Positions 1 to 10,664 of a DNA stretch of 64,000 bases are shown here, in pieces. Made by a program: the position numbers and the translations under genes. Numbering within the stretch: the stretch's first letter is position 1; every line of letters begins with the position of its first letter. A model generated the notes under the pieces. That model did no database searches, had not been told where the DNA came from, and was given only the letters and a program-made list of their open reading frames with translations. Source of the stretch: Paracoccaceae bacterium (GTDB lineage: Bacteria; Pseudomonadota; Alphaproteobacteria; Rhodobacterales; Rhodobacteraceae); the NCBI GenBank assembly GCA_012270125.1, contig JAAXIY010000026.1, forward strand, positions 1-64,000. The letters are read 5' to 3'.

Positions 1-578
1 AGCCGCGCAACATATCTTGCAAGAGTATCAATTTCTAAATTTATAGGATCATTTAACTGTGTTTTACCCCAAGAAGTAACCTTTTTAGTATGTGGGACTA
101 AGTTTACGCCAAATGTATTACTATCCACCTCATTTACAGTCAAAGAGGTTCCATTCAAAGCTACAGAACCTTTCGGAGCAATATAACGTGCTAATTCACT
201 AGGGGCTTCAAACACAAATCTGGTACTATCGCCTTCATCTTTAATAGATGTAACTTTTGCAATTCCATCTACGTGACCAGAAACAATATGTCCGCCTAAT
301 TCATCTCCAACTTTCAGTGAGCGTTCTAAATTAACAGTATGTCCAACTTTCCATAGACCCGACCCTATTATTGTTTTGGAAACAGTTTCAGAACTAATTT
401 CAACATCAAACCAGTCATCCCCAAAATCTACAGCTGTTAGACAAATACCGTCACAAGCTATGGATGCCCCAAATGTAATTCCTGCCGTATCATAATTAGT
501 CTTAATACGTGCACGAAGATCGCCCTTCTGTTCCAGCTCTAAAATCTCACCAAGATCTGTAACTATTCCAGTAAACAT
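1..578 (-). CDS. ribE: Riboflavin synthase alpha chain, 3' end missing
   Basis: Dismutates two 6,7-dimethyl-8-ribityllumazine molecules to riboflavin plus the pyrimidinedione, the last step of riboflavin synthesis in the cytosol. The reverse strand from 578 begins MFTGIVTDLGEI, the near-invariant N-terminus of this family, and contains the second lumazine-binding repeat with GGHIVSGHVDG. About 192 residues are visible, so only the last few of a normal ~200-residue protein lie beyond the window edge. It follows ribD after an 87-base gap and probably shares a transcript with nrdR and ribD. The identification rests on sequence recognition of the family; nothing looks broken. Confidence 0.95.
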   Translation of the reverse strand, partial: MFTGIVTDLGEILELEQKGDLRARIKTNYDTAGITFGASIACDGICLTAVDFGDDWFDVEISSETVSKTIIGSGLWKVGHTVNLERSLKVGDELGGHIVSGHVDGIAKVTSIKDEGDSTRFVFEAPSELARYIAPKGSVALNGTSLTVNEVDSNTFGVNLVPHTKKVTSWGKTQLNDPINLEIDTLARYVAR

Positions 579-665
579 TTGAGATTAAACTCCAAAAATC
601 ATTGTAAATTGAGACTAAGGTAACTCATAAAAATTGTGAGCAAAAGTATGCTACTAAAAAATAAA

Positions 666-1772
666 CTAGTTTTCAGAGTTTTTTTCAACTGAATGCCAAA
701 TATTTAAAACTTCAGCACCAAAAGAATGTGTATGATCAAGTCGCCAGCGTTTTGCTTCAGTCAATGACGAAATTCCTAAATCATGAATGCTCGGCAAGCC
801 ATCAGCGCCTATCGTTAAACCTCCATGAAAGGTTACGATTTGGTCAACATAGTTTGATCGAATAAGAGATGCTGCAAGTTTACCGCCACCTTCACAAAAT
901 AGTCTTGTTATTCCTTTAGACGCTAACTTTTGCAAAACATCCTTTATCGAAATGCCAAAATTATCAACCGGGCACTCAAATAATTGGGCCCCTTTTTCTA
1001 ACCAACTTTTTTTGCGCTCTTCAGGTGCATCAATTGAATGAAATATCCAAACAGGTTGTTCATGAACCGTTTTACCTAAATTACTCTTTTCAGGAATTTG
1101 CAACTTGGAACTTAGTATAACTCTTGCTGGCTGCAAACATTCCCCCAGATCTCTCACATTCAGGCTTGGATCATCAGATATTACTGTTCCACTTCCCACC
1201 ATAATTGCATCATGTTGACGCCTCATATTGTGAACAAAATGACGAGCTGATGCACCAGTGATCCATTTGCTATCACCTTCTTTAGTTGCAATTTTACCAT
1301 CAATACTTGCAGCTAATTTCAAAGTGACAAAGGGTCGACTTTTAATTTGGGTGAAAAAAAATCCAGAGTGATCCAGAGACGCCTGCTCCTCTAAAACACC
1401 AACTTGAACTTCTATCCCAGCAGCTTCAAGAATAGATATTCCCTGACCATTTACTCTTTCATCTGGGTCTAGAACTGCAATAACGGTGCGCTTAATACCT
1501 GCTTCAACAAGGGCATGAGCACATGGAGGAGTTTTGCCCTCATGAGAACAAGGTTCTAAAGTAATATAAGCAGTTGCTCCTTTTGCCTTTGAGCCAGCCT
1601 GATTTAACGCTTGAGTTTCAGCATGAGGGCGACCAGTTTGCGCTGTGCATCCTCTACCGACTATTACGCCATTTTTTACAATTACACATCCAACACTCGG
1701 GTTTGGAGAAGTTTGACCTAAGTTACGACGACCTAGCGATATCGCTAATGCCATGTAGCGTTCGTCGGTCAC
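666..1772 (-). CDS. ribD: Bifunctional riboflavin deaminase/reductase RibD
   Basis: Performs the second and third steps of riboflavin synthesis: deamination of the GTP-derived pyrimidine, then NADPH-dependent reduction of the ribosyl side chain. The N-terminal cytidine-deaminase-like domain (about residues 1-145) has the zinc site H50-A-E52 and PCSHEGKTPPC at 74-84, giving the two zinc cysteines. The reductase domain follows (about 150-365) with FVTLKLAASIDGKIA and a GGGKLAASL segment. At 368 residues it is full length. It starts 5 bases after the nrdR stop, so it is almost certainly cotranscribed with nrdR and leads into ribE. Confidence 0.96.
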   Translation of the reverse strand: MTDERYMALAISLGRRNLGQTSPNPSVGCVIVKNGVIVGRGCTAQTGRPHAETQALNQAGSKAKGATAYITLEPCSHEGKTPPCAHALVEAGIKRTVIAVLDPDERVNGQGISILEAAGIEVQVGVLEEQASLDHSGFFFTQIKSRPFVTLKLAASIDGKIATKEGDSKWITGASARHFVHNMRRQHDAIMVGSGTVISDDPSLNVRDLGECLQPARVILSSKLQIPEKSNLGKTVHEQPVWIFHSIDAPEERKKSWLEKGAQLFECPVDNFGISIKDVLQKLASKGITRLFCEGGGKLAASLIRSNYVDQIVTFHGGLTIGADGLPSIHDLGISSLTEAKRWRLDHTHSFGAEVLNIWHSVEKNSEN

Positions 1773-1777
1773 AGAAT

Positions 1778-2248
1778 TTATGCTTTGTCTTCTGTATCTG
1801 GTGGTCTGAGTTCGGAAACGAACTTGTCAAAATCATCAGCCGCCTGAAAATTTTTGTAAACACTGGCAAATCGAACATAGGCTACAGTGTCAATTCGAGC
1901 CAAGGCTTCCATAACAATTTCACCAATTTTATTTGAATTGATATCGGTCTCACCTAAACTTTCAAGACGCCGCACGATACCAGAAATCATTTGCTCCATT
2001 CTTTCATGCTCCACAGGTCTTTTTTGCAAAGCAATACGTATGGATCGTTCCAATTTATCTCTATCAAAATCTTCACGCCTACCGTTTGATTTTATTACCA
2101 CCAAATCTCTTAGTTGAACGCGCTCATAAGTTGTGAACCGCCCACCACAAGCAACGCAAAATCTTCGTCTTCTAATAGATACATGATCTTCCGCAGGTCT
2201 AGAGTCTTTCACCTGTGTATCAATATTACCGCAAAACGGACAACGCAT
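1778..2248 (-). CDS. nrdR: Transcriptional repressor NrdR
   Basis: ATP/dATP-sensing repressor of ribonucleotide reductase genes. The N-terminal zinc ribbon is visible as CPFC (C3, C6) and CVAC (C31, C34) followed by [10 protein letters not shown], and an ATP-cone domain spans about residues 46-136. At 156 residues it has the usual length. It is the first gene of a tight group with ribD, an arrangement common in proteobacteria. I did not find a convincing pair of NrdR boxes just upstream, so autoregulation is not supported by the sequence. Confidence 0.96.
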   Translation of the reverse strand: MRCPFCGNIDTQVKDSRPAEDHVSIRRRRFCVACGGRFTTYERVQLRDLVVIKSNGRREDFDRDKLERSIRIALQKRPVEHERMEQMISGIVRRLESLGETDINSNKIGEIVMEALARIDTVAYVRFASVYKNFQAADDFDKFVSELRPPDTEDKA

Positions 2249-2366
2249 TACTAAACCTCATTTTGTATTCTCTCAGCATGGATCTTGCGCACACTTATCC
2301 ACAGTTACCATAAAAAATAAACAATAAATTGTGTAGTTTGAATTTTTTCTGTCTATATAAAGTAGA

Positions 2367-2780
2367 CTAGGATAATAAAAGTGACCCCACAATTTCCCTC
2401 TTACGTGGCCGTAAACGATGTTCAACCACATAAATTCCTTGCCAAGTACCAAGCATCATCCGTCCATTTTCAATTGGAATAGATAAAGTTGAAGGAAGCA
2501 ATCCAGATTTTATATGAGCCGGCATATCGTCCGGTCCCTCATAGGTATGAGTTAAATATGACATTTCTGGAGATGAACTAGGAGGTACTAACCTTTCAAG
2601 ATATTGAACGAAGTCAAACTTTACTTCTGGGTCAGCGTTTTCTTGGATTAAAAGACTAGCTGAAGTATGTTTGATCAAGAGAGTGAGAAGCCCATTGCCC
2701 TCAACCCATTTTTCAACCTCAGTTGTAATCTCGTAAAGCCCAGGTCCATTTGTTGATACAAAAAACCTCTCTAATTTCAT
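2367..2780 (-). CDS. YjbQ/UPF0047 family protein
   Basis: 137-residue member of the small YjbQ (UPF0047) family; some members can substitute weakly for thiamine-phosphate synthase, but the physiological role is unsettled. The family signature HTSASLLIQENADPEV is present at about residues 38-53, and the C-terminal GTWQGIYVVEHR with its conserved histidine and arginine is intact. It lies alone between nrdR (118-base gap) and rpoD (46-base gap) on the same strand, and there is no thiamine gene nearby. Family assignment is firm; function is not. Confidence 0.88.
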   Translation of the reverse strand: MKLERFFVSTNGPGLYEITTEVEKWVEGNGLLTLLIKHTSASLLIQENADPEVKFDFVQYLERLVPPSSSPEMSYLTHTYEGPDDMPAHIKSGLLPSTLSIPIENGRMMLGTWQGIYVVEHRLRPRKREIVGSLLLS

Positions 2781-2826
2781 ATTTGATTACACCCAAATAG
2801 CAGGCTGAAAGTTTTATAAATATTTA

Positions 2827-4803
2827 CTATTGATCTAGGAAGCTGCGTAATTTCCTGCTTCTACTAGGATGCTTCAACTTCCTCAAAGCTTTGGCTTCGA
2901 TTTGTCTAATTCGTTCTCTAGTAACGCTAAATTGTTGCCCAACTTCCTCAAGAGTGTGGTCAGTATTCATACCAATACCAAATCTCATTCTTAAAACACG
3001 CTCTTCTCTTGGCGTAAGAGAGGATAGTACACGGGTAGTTGTTTCTTTGAGATTTTCTTGAATTGCACTGTCCAATGGAAGAACGGCATTTTTATCCTCA
3101 ATAAAATCACCTAGTTGAGAGTCTTCTTCATCTCCAATTGGAGTTTCTAAGGAAATCGGTTCTTTAGCAATCTTCATAACCTTACGAACTTTTTCGAGTG
3201 GCATCTGAAGTTTCGCAGCCAGTTCTTCAGGCGTAGGCTCTCTTCCAATTTCATGCAGCATTTGTCTACCTGTACGAACAAGCTTATTAATCGTTTCGAT
3301 CATGTGCACCGGAATTCTTATAGTTCTTGCTTGGTCTGCTATGGAACGTGTTATAGCCTGCCGTATCCACCAGGTTGCATAGGTTGAGAACTTATAGCCT
3401 CGGCGATATTCAAACTTATCAACCGCCTTCATGAGGCCAATATTGCCCTCTTGGATCAAATCTAGAAATTGCAAGCCACGATTAGTGTACTTTTTAGCTA
3501 TAGAAATCACCAACCTCAGATTGGCTTCAACCATTTCCTTTTTAGCTTGGCGGGCCTCTTTTTCGCCTTTCTGAACCTGTGAAACAATTCTTCTAAATTC
3601 TGAGATATCAAGACCGACATACTGTCCAACTTGTGCCATATCTGCTCTTAGCTCTTCGGCTTTTTCTCGTGATTTCTCAATAAACATTTGCCAACCACGG
3701 CCTGTTTTCTCTGCCATACGGTCAAGCCAATTAGGATCTAGTTCATAACCACGATACTCTTCAATGAAATCTCTGCGATTAATTCTGGCCTGATCAGCCA
3801 ATTTCACTATGGAACCATCAATCTGCATTATTCTTCTGTTGATCCCATATAGTTGGTCTATTAGAGCCTCAATTCTATTATTGTGTAGGTGTAATTCATT
3901 CACCAGTTCTACGATTTCAGACCGTAAATCCTGATAATGCTTTTCTTGCGAGTCAGAAAAATCACTTCCATCATTTAAAGTTGCAGATATTCGATCATCT
4001 TGCATTTCTGACAACTGAGAATAATCTTCTGCAATACGATCTAAAATCTCTAAAACACGCGGTTTAAGTGCTGCCTCCATCGCTGCTAGAGACATATTAG
4101 ACTGATCGTCGTCGTCATCGTCATCATCGCTAATGATAGGGTTCCCGTCTGCGTCAAGTTCTGACTCAGCCTGCTTTGCTGGCGCAGCATTTACATTGGA
4201 TGGATCTATAACAGGCTGACCATCGACTTCTTCGCCCATTTGATTGCCAAATGTTGCCTCAAGGTCGATAACATCTCTTAGCAAGATATCCTCGTTAAGG
4301 AGTTCATCTCTCCAGATTGTAATAGCCTGAAAAGTCAGCGGACTTTCACATAAACCTAAGATCATTGTATTGCGGCCAGCTTCTATGCGCTTAGCTATAG
4401 CAATTTCACCTTCTCTACTGAGTAATTCAACAGAGCCCATTTCACGTAAATACATGCGAACGGGATCATCTGTTCTGTCGAGCTTTTCAGTATCGCCAGT
4501 AGAAACAGCAACATCTTTGGTTTGGTTGACAGTAACTAAGTCTGTTACCTTGCCTTCTTCTTCCTCAACATCCTCATCTTCAATGATATTAATACCCATT
4601 TCAGATAACATAGACATAACATCCTCGATCTGTTCGGAAGAAACTTGATCTGGAGGCAAAACATTATTCAGCTGATCGTACGTTATATAGCCACGCTCTC
4701 TAGCCTCAGCGATCATTTTCTTAACAGCAGCCTGACTCATATCTAACGATAAGTCAGCATCTTGCTCATCAGTTTTTCGATCTTCAGTGTCTTTTGCAGC
4801 CAT
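2827..4803 (-). CDS. rpoD: RNA polymerase primary sigma factor RpoD (sigma-70)
   Basis: Housekeeping sigma factor directing RNA polymerase to -35/-10 promoters. Region 1.1 is near the N-terminus, region 1.2 contains [21 protein letters not shown], a non-conserved segment carries a run of eight aspartates at about 224-231, region 2 starts near residue 422 ([16 protein letters not shown]...[13 protein letters not shown]), and region 4 ends the protein with the helix-turn-helix [20 protein letters not shown] chose the ATG at 4803 (658 residues) over two in-frame ATGs upstream because AGGAG sits 7 bases before it; the upstream extension lacks such a site. It lies directly downstream of dnaG, a remnant of the macromolecular synthesis operon without rpsU. 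Confidence 0.97.
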   Translation of the reverse strand: MAAKDTEDRKTDEQDADLSLDMSQAAVKKMIAEARERGYITYDQLNNVLPPDQVSSEQIEDVMSMLSEMGINIIEDEDVEEEEGKVTDLVTVNQTKDVAVSTGDTEKLDRTDDPVRMYLREMGSVELLSREGEIAIAKRIEAGRNTMILGLCESPLTFQAITIWRDELLNEDILLRDVIDLEATFGNQMGEEVDGQPVIDPSNVNAAPAKQAESELDADGNPIISDDDDDDDDQSNMSLAAMEAALKPRVLEILDRIAEDYSQLSEMQDDRISATLNDGSDFSDSQEKHYQDLRSEIVELVNELHLHNNRIEALIDQLYGINRRIMQIDGSIVKLADQARINRRDFIEEYRGYELDPNWLDRMAEKTGRGWQMFIEKSREKAEELRADMAQVGQYVGLDISEFRRIVSQVQKGEKEARQAKKEMVEANLRLVISIAKKYTNRGLQFLDLIQEGNIGLMKAVDKFEYRRGYKFSTYATWWIRQAITRSIADQARTIRIPVHMIETINKLVRTGRQMLHEIGREPTPEELAAKLQMPLEKVRKVMKIAKEPISLETPIGDEEDSQLGDFIEDKNAVLPLDSAIQENLKETTTRVLSSLTPREERVLRMRFGIGMNTDHTLEEVGQQFSVTRERIRQIEAKALRKLKHPSRSRKLRSFLDQ

Positions 4804-4895
4804 ATTTAGCTCCTGAGGCATGTGGAGTGATTCGTAATTACGAATCAATAGCGTGAACTTTTGATTCGCACACCCATATAACTTAATAATTACGT

Positions 4896-6845
4896 TTAAT
4901 TTTCACGATTTTTAGATTTATTAAAGGTATCTGTGGAAATTTCTTCTAAAAGTGCGTCAAACTGACTTTTTTCATCTTTATTTAATTTTGCTCCATTTGG
5001 AGCAATTTCAAAATTCATCGCACCATCATTTTCAGATTTATTAGCTTTCATTTTTATTTGGGTTGCTTGGCCAAGTCTCCAAAACGCCGTTTCATCCAAT
5101 TCTTCGTTCGAAGAATTAACCACTTCTGCAAGCTCCACATCCAAACCTCTCTGAATTTGTAATTTATTAATCTCGTCAGATAAGATCAGACCAGCCTGGT
5201 TCACGTCGTTTTTTCCACCAAGACAAGGAATAATAGTTACATGTTTTTGGTTAAAAATTTTCCCTGAAATTTTATCACCAAATTTACTTTCTAAACTTTG
5301 AGTAATATCTTCAGTGTTTAGGTGCCCCATTTCCATAACTTCTTCTAGCAGAAGGCTATGGTCATCAGAGCTCCAATGCATCGTGATCAACTTTTCTTTA
5401 TTAAGATCAATCAAACTTGGGTATTTGATTAATATAGCAAGGATCACATTTTCCTTTAATGAGATGAAATTTTTCTTTTCTGAATTTGCAATAAATGAGT
5501 CTTTAACATTTTTTCCAGCGGAACTTTTATTATTGAAATCAGATAATTTCTTCCCAGACTTTTTAACAAATGTCTGCCACTTCAATTCTTTAAAATATTG
5601 CTGATAATGATATTTTAGCTGGCTATCACGCACGTTAGAGAGGGTTTGATTTAATTTTTTATCGAGGGCTGCTCTTGAGTCTGGGCTGTTGAAGGACAAA
5701 CCCTCCGTTTCTCTTTTCCATATAAGATCAGCTAACGTAATTGCCTCCTCAACTAAAAGTTGCATCGCGTCCCTACCTCTTTCTTTTATAAGATCATCAG
5801 GATCATATCCTTCGGGAAGTATTGCAAATGTAATGGTTTTACCCGTTTCAATTAAAGGAAGAGCGACGTCGATTAAGCGGTAGGCAGCGTTTATTCCGGC
5901 TCTATCACCATCAAGTGCAACTACTGGGTTGGGGCTTATTCTCCAGATTAATCCCAGCTGCTCTTTTGTTATAGCTGTTCCTAATGGAGCAACTGAAGCT
6001 TTAAAATTTGCCTGAGAAAGCGCAATGACATCCATATAGCCTTCTGCAACGATCAATGATGACTGGTTGCTAAGAGCAGATCTAGCAGACCCAAAATTAT
6101 ATAGGCTTCGACCCTTATCAAACAATTTGGTTTCTGGTGAATTGAGATATTTAGCTCGAGCATTCTGGGACATAGCTCGACCACCAAAGGCAATATATCG
6201 GCCCTTAGAATCTCGTATTGGATACATAATACGATCCCGAAAGCGATCATATACTGCACCACCCTCATCAGAACGCAAACACATCCCAGTATCAATGATA
6301 TGCTGTTCCGGAATTTCTTTACCACGCAAATAATCGAATAGATCTGTTCTATTATTTGAGGCAAAACCTAACTCAAATTCATTAACAATGGATGATGATA
6401 ATTTTCGACTATCAATATATTCTCGAGCCTTCAAACCTTGCGCAGAATTAAGTGAGCGCTGATAAAATCTCACAGAAAGCTCCATAACTTTAAAAAGTTC
6501 ATCCCGGTAGTTTGACTTTTCTTTTGCTAACGGATCTTGTTCTGGCATTTGAAGACCAGCTTCTTTTGCCAGTATTTCAACTGCTTCAATAAAATTGACA
6601 TTTTCAGTTTCTTTTACAAAAGAAATAGCATCACCCTTCGCATGACACCCAAAGCAATAATAGAAACCTTTTTGATCATCGACGTGAAACGAGGCAGTTT
6701 TTTCTTGATGGAAAGGGCAAGGGGCCCACATATCACCTTTATTCTGGTTTGATTTTTTATGATCCCAGGTCACTTTGCGACCAACAACTTGGGTCACACT
6801 CACTCGTGCACGCAACTCATCTAAAAAACCGGGTGGCAAACTCAT
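4896..6845 (-). CDS. dnaG: DNA primase DnaG
   Basis: Synthesises RNA primers for chromosome replication and works with the DnaB helicase. The CHC2 zinc finger is clear: C43 and H46, then C64 and C67 within [14 protein letters not shown]. The catalytic Toprim domain follows in the middle, with [15 protein letters not shown] and a downstream [10 protein letters not shown] carrying the metal-binding aspartates. The C-terminal third is lysine- and asparagine-rich and poorly conserved, as expected for the helicase-interaction part. At 649 residues it is normal in length. It lies 92 bases upstream of the chosen rpoD start. Confidence 0.97.
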   Translation of the reverse strand: MSLPPGFLDELRARVSVTQVVGRKVTWDHKKSNQNKGDMWAPCPFHQEKTASFHVDDQKGFYYCFGCHAKGDAISFVKETENVNFIEAVEILAKEAGLQMPEQDPLAKEKSNYRDELFKVMELSVRFYQRSLNSAQGLKAREYIDSRKLSSSIVNEFELGFASNNRTDLFDYLRGKEIPEQHIIDTGMCLRSDEGGAVYDRFRDRIMYPIRDSKGRYIAFGGRAMSQNARAKYLNSPETKLFDKGRSLYNFGSARSALSNQSSLIVAEGYMDVIALSQANFKASVAPLGTAITKEQLGLIWRISPNPVVALDGDRAGINAAYRLIDVALPLIETGKTITFAILPEGYDPDDLIKERGRDAMQLLVEEAITLADLIWKRETEGLSFNSPDSRAALDKKLNQTLSNVRDSQLKYHYQQYFKELKWQTFVKKSGKKLSDFNNKSSAGKNVKDSFIANSEKKNFISLKENVILAILIKYPSLIDLNKEKLITMHWSSDDHSLLLEEVMEMGHLNTEDITQSLESKFGDKISGKIFNQKHVTIIPCLGGKNDVNQAGLILSDEINKLQIQRGLDVELAEVVNSSNEELDETAFWRLGQATQIKMKANKSENDGAMNFEIAPNGAKLNKDEKSQFDALLEEISTDTFNKSKNREN

Positions 6846-6902
6846 AACACAAATATCATGTCAGATTAAGTTAGAGTCCAGTCTATATTAACCTAATAAT
6901 AA

Positions 6903-7457
6903 TTAATTATTATGGTTAATTCGGGCGTTTAATGTTGTTAGAGAGCTTTTCAATTCATGACAAATAGTTTGCGCCATTGAACGAAACCCATATAAGTCGA
7001 TTGTAGTAGGTCCTATCCTGTGAAGAGTAACATTCACATGCTGCAGGCTAGTGCGAACAACGTTACCTCGTTTAAATTCTTTCATTCTTAGATCGACAGG
7101 GCATAGCCCCATAAGGGCATCCTCAATTAGATCACCACTCATTCTCAATGTAACCCAAGCATCACTTTGATCTGTTAAAACTCCAAATTTTGAGAGTTTT
7201 CCGTCAGGCTTTGGACCCACTAAAAGGGTATGCTGCCCAAACCACAATGCTCGCATGCCCTCCTTTCCAGTTGAACGCCCCTTATTCGGAAGAGATAATC
7301 CATGGGATTTTTTTAAATGATCAGCTAATTTTTCAGCTTTGTTTTTTAATGGCGAGATTGAAGTAAGAATTAAACCATCAACTTCCACAATAGAAGTGTT
7401 CGACACTTTGATGGGAAGCAAACCTTCAGCAGCTGATTTCTCTAACAACTTAATCAC
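6903..7457 (-). CDS. soxG: Sarcosine oxidase subunit gamma
   Basis: Small structural subunit of heterotetrameric sarcosine oxidase. I place the start at the GTG at 7457, overlapping the last 8 bases of soxA, because AAGGAGA precedes it by 8 bases; this gives 184 residues, typical of SoxG. An ATG further upstream would embed 38 extra residues in the soxA 3' end in another frame and is unlikely. The C-terminal part (VNVTLHRIGPTTIDLYGFRS) matches the folate-binding-like fold of the family. Sequence conservation is modest; position directly after soxA makes the assignment safe. Confidence 0.88.
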   Translation of the reverse strand: MIKLLEKSAAEGLLPIKVSNTSIVEVDGLILTSISPLKNKAEKLADHLKKSHGLSLPNKGRSTGKEGMRALWFGQHTLLVGPKPDGKLSKFGVLTDQSDAWVTLRMSGDLIEDALMGLCPVDLRMKEFKRGNVVRTSLQHVNVTLHRIGPTTIDLYGFRSMAQTICHELKSSLTTLNARINHNN

Positions 7458-10383
7458 GAAGCCTATCTCCTTTGGGATCAAAGGAAACGGTGTTAATAAC
7501 TTCACACTCAGTTTCAATACCCCTAAGATGATCCACCATTTTAATTCGATCTCCCAACCTACCACGACCATTTTTCAAAAAGGCTAGTCCTATAAAATAT
7601 CCAAAAGTAGGAGAAAATCCAACTGAAGTGACATAGCCCTGATCGTTTTCTCTAATTGGTTCATCATTAGTTTCGAAAAGGTGAGCACCAGCAACAAGTT
7701 GCTTAACCGCTCCTAAGGGCTTAATTGCAACCATTTGCTCTCGGTTACTATCAAGTAATCCTGGTCGTGCAGCTGATGTTTTCCCTATACAGTCTTTTTT
7801 TTCAGAGATCATTCTTTGCATTCCTATATCGAAAGCGGTGACCCTCCCGTGAATTTCAGCATGAGTTATAAAGCCTTTCTCTAATCTTAAGACATTAAGA
7901 GCTTCCATACCGTATGGCCCTCCTCCCATCTCCTCTGCACGAGAAGCTAGTAGACGAAAAAGACTATCTCCATACCTGGATGGAACAGCGAGCTCATAAG
8001 CATGCTCTCCACTAAAAGAGATACGGAATAATCGACTGGGAACGCCTAAAACATCCACCAATCCGCAACTCATATAAGGAAAGTTTTCCGAACTGATTGG
8101 TTGGTCAAGTACGGCATTAACCAATTCTTGAGACCTTGGACCAGCTATCGAAAATTGCGCCCATTGTTCCGTAACTGAAATAAAACTTAAGTCCCATTCA
8201 GGGTGTAAGCATTGATGGACAAAGTCCAAATGTCGCATTACTTGGCCTGCTGCTGCGGTAGTAGTCGTCATCAAATAATGGTCTGGAGCTAGGCATGCAG
8301 TTGTACCATCATCCATCACATGTCCATCTTCCCTCAACATCAATCCATAACGCACTTTGCCAACTTTCAACGTGCTAAACATATTGGTGTAAACAAAATC
8401 CAATAACTTGTGCGCATCAGGTCCTTGAATATCTATTTTACCAAGCGTTGAAACATCACAAACGCCTACATTAGTTCGAACCATTTCAACTTCTCGATCA
8501 CATGACTGACGCCAATTCGTTTCACCCACTTGTGGAAAATAACTTGGCCGGTACCAAAGACCTGCTTCAATCATAGGGGACCCACGGTCAACTGATGCCG
8601 CGTGGGAAGTAGTAAAACGCTGAGGAGCAAACCCCGAGCCTTGCGCATTTTTACCCATTGAAGCAATTGAAACTGGAACAAAAGGGGGGCGAAAAGTAGT
8701 TGTTCCTGTTTCAGGAATTCCTCTACCCGTTGCGTCTGCCAATATAGCTAATGCAGCCACATTTGAGTTTTTACCTTGGTCAATAGCCATACCTTGTGTC
8801 GTATAGCGTTTCATATGCTCAACTGATTTAAAGTTTTCCTGAACAGATTGACGAACATCTTTGACAGTAACGTCATTTTGATAATCAAGCCATGCTCGTC
8901 CTTTTCCTTCCACGGCCCACTTTGGAGAAATTTCAAATTTTGTTGTCTCTACATTTGGTATTTTCTTTGTTTTTGATGATTTTCCAAAAGTTTTAAGTAA
9001 AGAATTAATCTCTTTTTGCGCCGACTCAAAGCACTTCCCAGTATCCATGTGACCGTTGGCTGACCCCACAACAGCCATATTTGGAATTGCGCCAATTTCT
9101 GGAACAAAACTTAAAATTTCATCATTCCAAGTTGGCCGACCATTCATGTGACAGGTTAAATGCACTGTCGGGTTCCAGCCTCCAGAAACAGCCAAACAAT
9201 CAACTTCTATTTTTGTTTCCACATTATTCTTTTTAATGTTGATTGATTTAAGACCCTGGCGCCCAAATGTATTTGAAACCTCAGCTCCGTTATAAAATGG
9301 GACATCCAAAGCCGTTTCACTATCTTTACGACTGTCAATTATGGCAGCAACATTTACTCCGCTTTCCAGCAAATCACTCGCCGTTTTATGAGCAGCATTA
9401 TTATTACAGAAAATTGCAACAGATTTACCTGTGGAAACCCCATAGCGGTTAAGATAGGTACGTACCGCACTGGCAGTCATAATTCCCGGCCGATCATTAT
9501 TTGGAAAAGCAATTGTCCTTTCAATTGCTCCCGCTGCTAATACACTATTCTTGGCGACAATTCGCCAAAAGCATTCAAGTGGCAGGTCCCCTCCTCTTTT
9601 AGATAAGTGATGCCCCACACGCTCGACAGCCGCAAAAGTTCCCTGGTCATAGACACCTGTGACAGTTGTTCGTGAAAACAGGCGTACGTTATCCATTAAC
9701 TTCAGGCTTTCTGTGGTTTTAGCTGCCCATGTACTACCAGGCATACCATCGACCTGTTCTGTTTCACTATTTAAGCGTCCACCAAAAATAGGTTCTTGTT
9801 CTGCTATGATTACATCGAGGCCGGCCTCAGCAGCCAACTTTGCTGCCAGTAATCCCGAAGGCCCTCCACCTATGACTAGCAAGTCACAAAATGCGTAGGC
9901 TTTTTCGTAAGTATCTGAATTATGTAGTCCACTTAAAGAGCCCAGCCCTGCTGCTCGCCTGATAAATGGTTCATAGATTTTTTCCCAAAAACTTTTTGGC
10001 CACATAAAAGTTTTGTAATAAAATCCAGCCCCCAAAAAATGAGAAAAAAGATCGTTGATAGAAAGAACATCGTAACTCAAATTTGGCCAGTTATTTTGGC
10101 TTCTAGTGACCAAACCTTCAAAAATTTCTTGGGTTGTCGCTCTTACATTTGGATCTTGAAATGAACCTTCACCTACTGTGATAAGAGCATTTGGCTCTTC
10201 ACTCCCAGCAGTTAGCACCCCCCTCGGCCTATGATATTTAAATGACCGACCAAATAGTTTTTTACCTGAAGCTAAAAGTGCTGAAGCAACGCTGTCACCC
10301 TCGTAACCAGTATAATTAACTCCATCAAACTTAAAATTCACGGTATTCTGACGGTTTATAAGGCCTTTACCCGAAACTCTCAC
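7450..10383 (-). CDS. soxA: Sarcosine oxidase subunit alpha
   Basis: Large subunit of the four-subunit enzyme that oxidises sarcosine to glycine, passing the one-carbon group to tetrahydrofolate as 5,10-methylene-THF and electrons to O2. The 977 residues run in the known order: an N-terminal ferredoxin-like domain (about 15-100), an NAD-binding Rossmann domain starting near 168 (VIGGGPSGLLAAKLAAEAG), and a GcvT-like folate-binding C-terminal half from about 600. The start overlaps the soxD stop by 4 bases (ATGA) and the end overlaps soxG, indicating translational coupling. Confidence 0.96.
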   Translation of the reverse strand: MRVSGKGLINRQNTVNFKFDGVNYTGYEGDSVASALLASGKKLFGRSFKYHRPRGVLTAGSEEPNALITVGEGSFQDPNVRATTQEIFEGLVTRSQNNWPNLSYDVLSINDLFSHFLGAGFYYKTFMWPKSFWEKIYEPFIRRAAGLGSLSGLHNSDTYEKAYAFCDLLVIGGGPSGLLAAKLAAEAGLDVIIAEQEPIFGGRLNSETEQVDGMPGSTWAAKTTESLKLMDNVRLFSRTTVTGVYDQGTFAAVERVGHHLSKRGGDLPLECFWRIVAKNSVLAAGAIERTIAFPNNDRPGIMTASAVRTYLNRYGVSTGKSVAIFCNNNAAHKTASDLLESGVNVAAIIDSRKDSETALDVPFYNGAEVSNTFGRQGLKSINIKKNNVETKIEVDCLAVSGGWNPTVHLTCHMNGRPTWNDEILSFVPEIGAIPNMAVVGSANGHMDTGKCFESAQKEINSLLKTFGKSSKTKKIPNVETTKFEISPKWAVEGKGRAWLDYQNDVTVKDVRQSVQENFKSVEHMKRYTTQGMAIDQGKNSNVAALAILADATGRGIPETGTTTFRPPFVPVSIASMGKNAQGSGFAPQRFTTSHAASVDRGSPMIEAGLWYRPSYFPQVGETNWRQSCDREVEMVRTNVGVCDVSTLGKIDIQGPDAHKLLDFVYTNMFSTLKVGKVRYGLMLREDGHVMDDGTTACLAPDHYLMTTTTAAAGQVMRHLDFVHQCLHPEWDLSFISVTEQWAQFSIAGPRSQELVNAVLDQPISSENFPYMSCGLVDVLGVPSRLFRISFSGEHAYELAVPSRYGDSLFRLLASRAEEMGGGPYGMEALNVLRLEKGFITHAEIHGRVTAFDIGMQRMISEKKDCIGKTSAARPGLLDSNREQMVAIKPLGAVKQLVAGAHLFETNDEPIRENDQGYVTSVGFSPTFGYFIGLAFLKNGRGRLGDRIKMVDHLRGIETECEVINTVSFDPKGDRLRD

Positions 10384-10652
10384 GATCCATCACCCTTCAA
10401 CTTGGTCACCAATTCAGCATGCTGTACTTCGTGAGTTGTAGTGTTTCGCGTTACCACCAACCATGAATTACACCCATTTTCATGGTACCATAAATCTTTT
10501 GTTACTCCGGCTGGATTATCACGATTATGCAGGTAATCATCCCATGTGTCTTCTGACGCCTCGGGAGACGGTCTATTTATTATCTGCGCATCGCCTACGT
10601 AATAAAATTCTCGGCGATCTCTATCTCCGCATGTTGGACAAGGGATTCTCAT
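10380..10652 (-). CDS. soxD: Sarcosine oxidase subunit delta
   Basis: The 90-residue zinc-binding subunit of sarcosine oxidase. CPTCGDRDRREF at the N-terminus supplies two zinc cysteines; WYHENGCNSWLVVTRNT supplies the conserved His and Cys. It sits 12 bases after soxB and overlaps soxA by 4 bases, the standard soxBDA order. Length and motifs are normal for the family. Confidence 0.95.
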   Translation of the reverse strand: MRIPCPTCGDRDRREFYYVGDAQIINRPSPEASEDTWDDYLHNRDNPAGVTKDLWYHENGCNSWLVVTRNTTTHEVQHAELVTKLKGDGS

Positions 10653-10664
10653 AAAATTCCTTTC

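Noticed and set aside
2295-2303. Perfect DnaA box TTATCCACA before nrdR
   Set aside because: The same nonamer core recurs inside coding sequence (near 21117, 30777 and 38032), it stands alone here, and there is no cluster of boxes or AT-rich origin structure.
2318-2336. Possible NrdR box (ACAATAAATTGTGT) upstream of nrdR
   Set aside because: Only one half resembles the consensus and there is no second box at the usual helical spacing.
6053-6364. Long open frames inside dnaG, rpoD, topA and other genes on either strand
   Set aside because: They overlap well-conserved genes completely, have no ribosome sites or recognisable domains, and are expected by chance.
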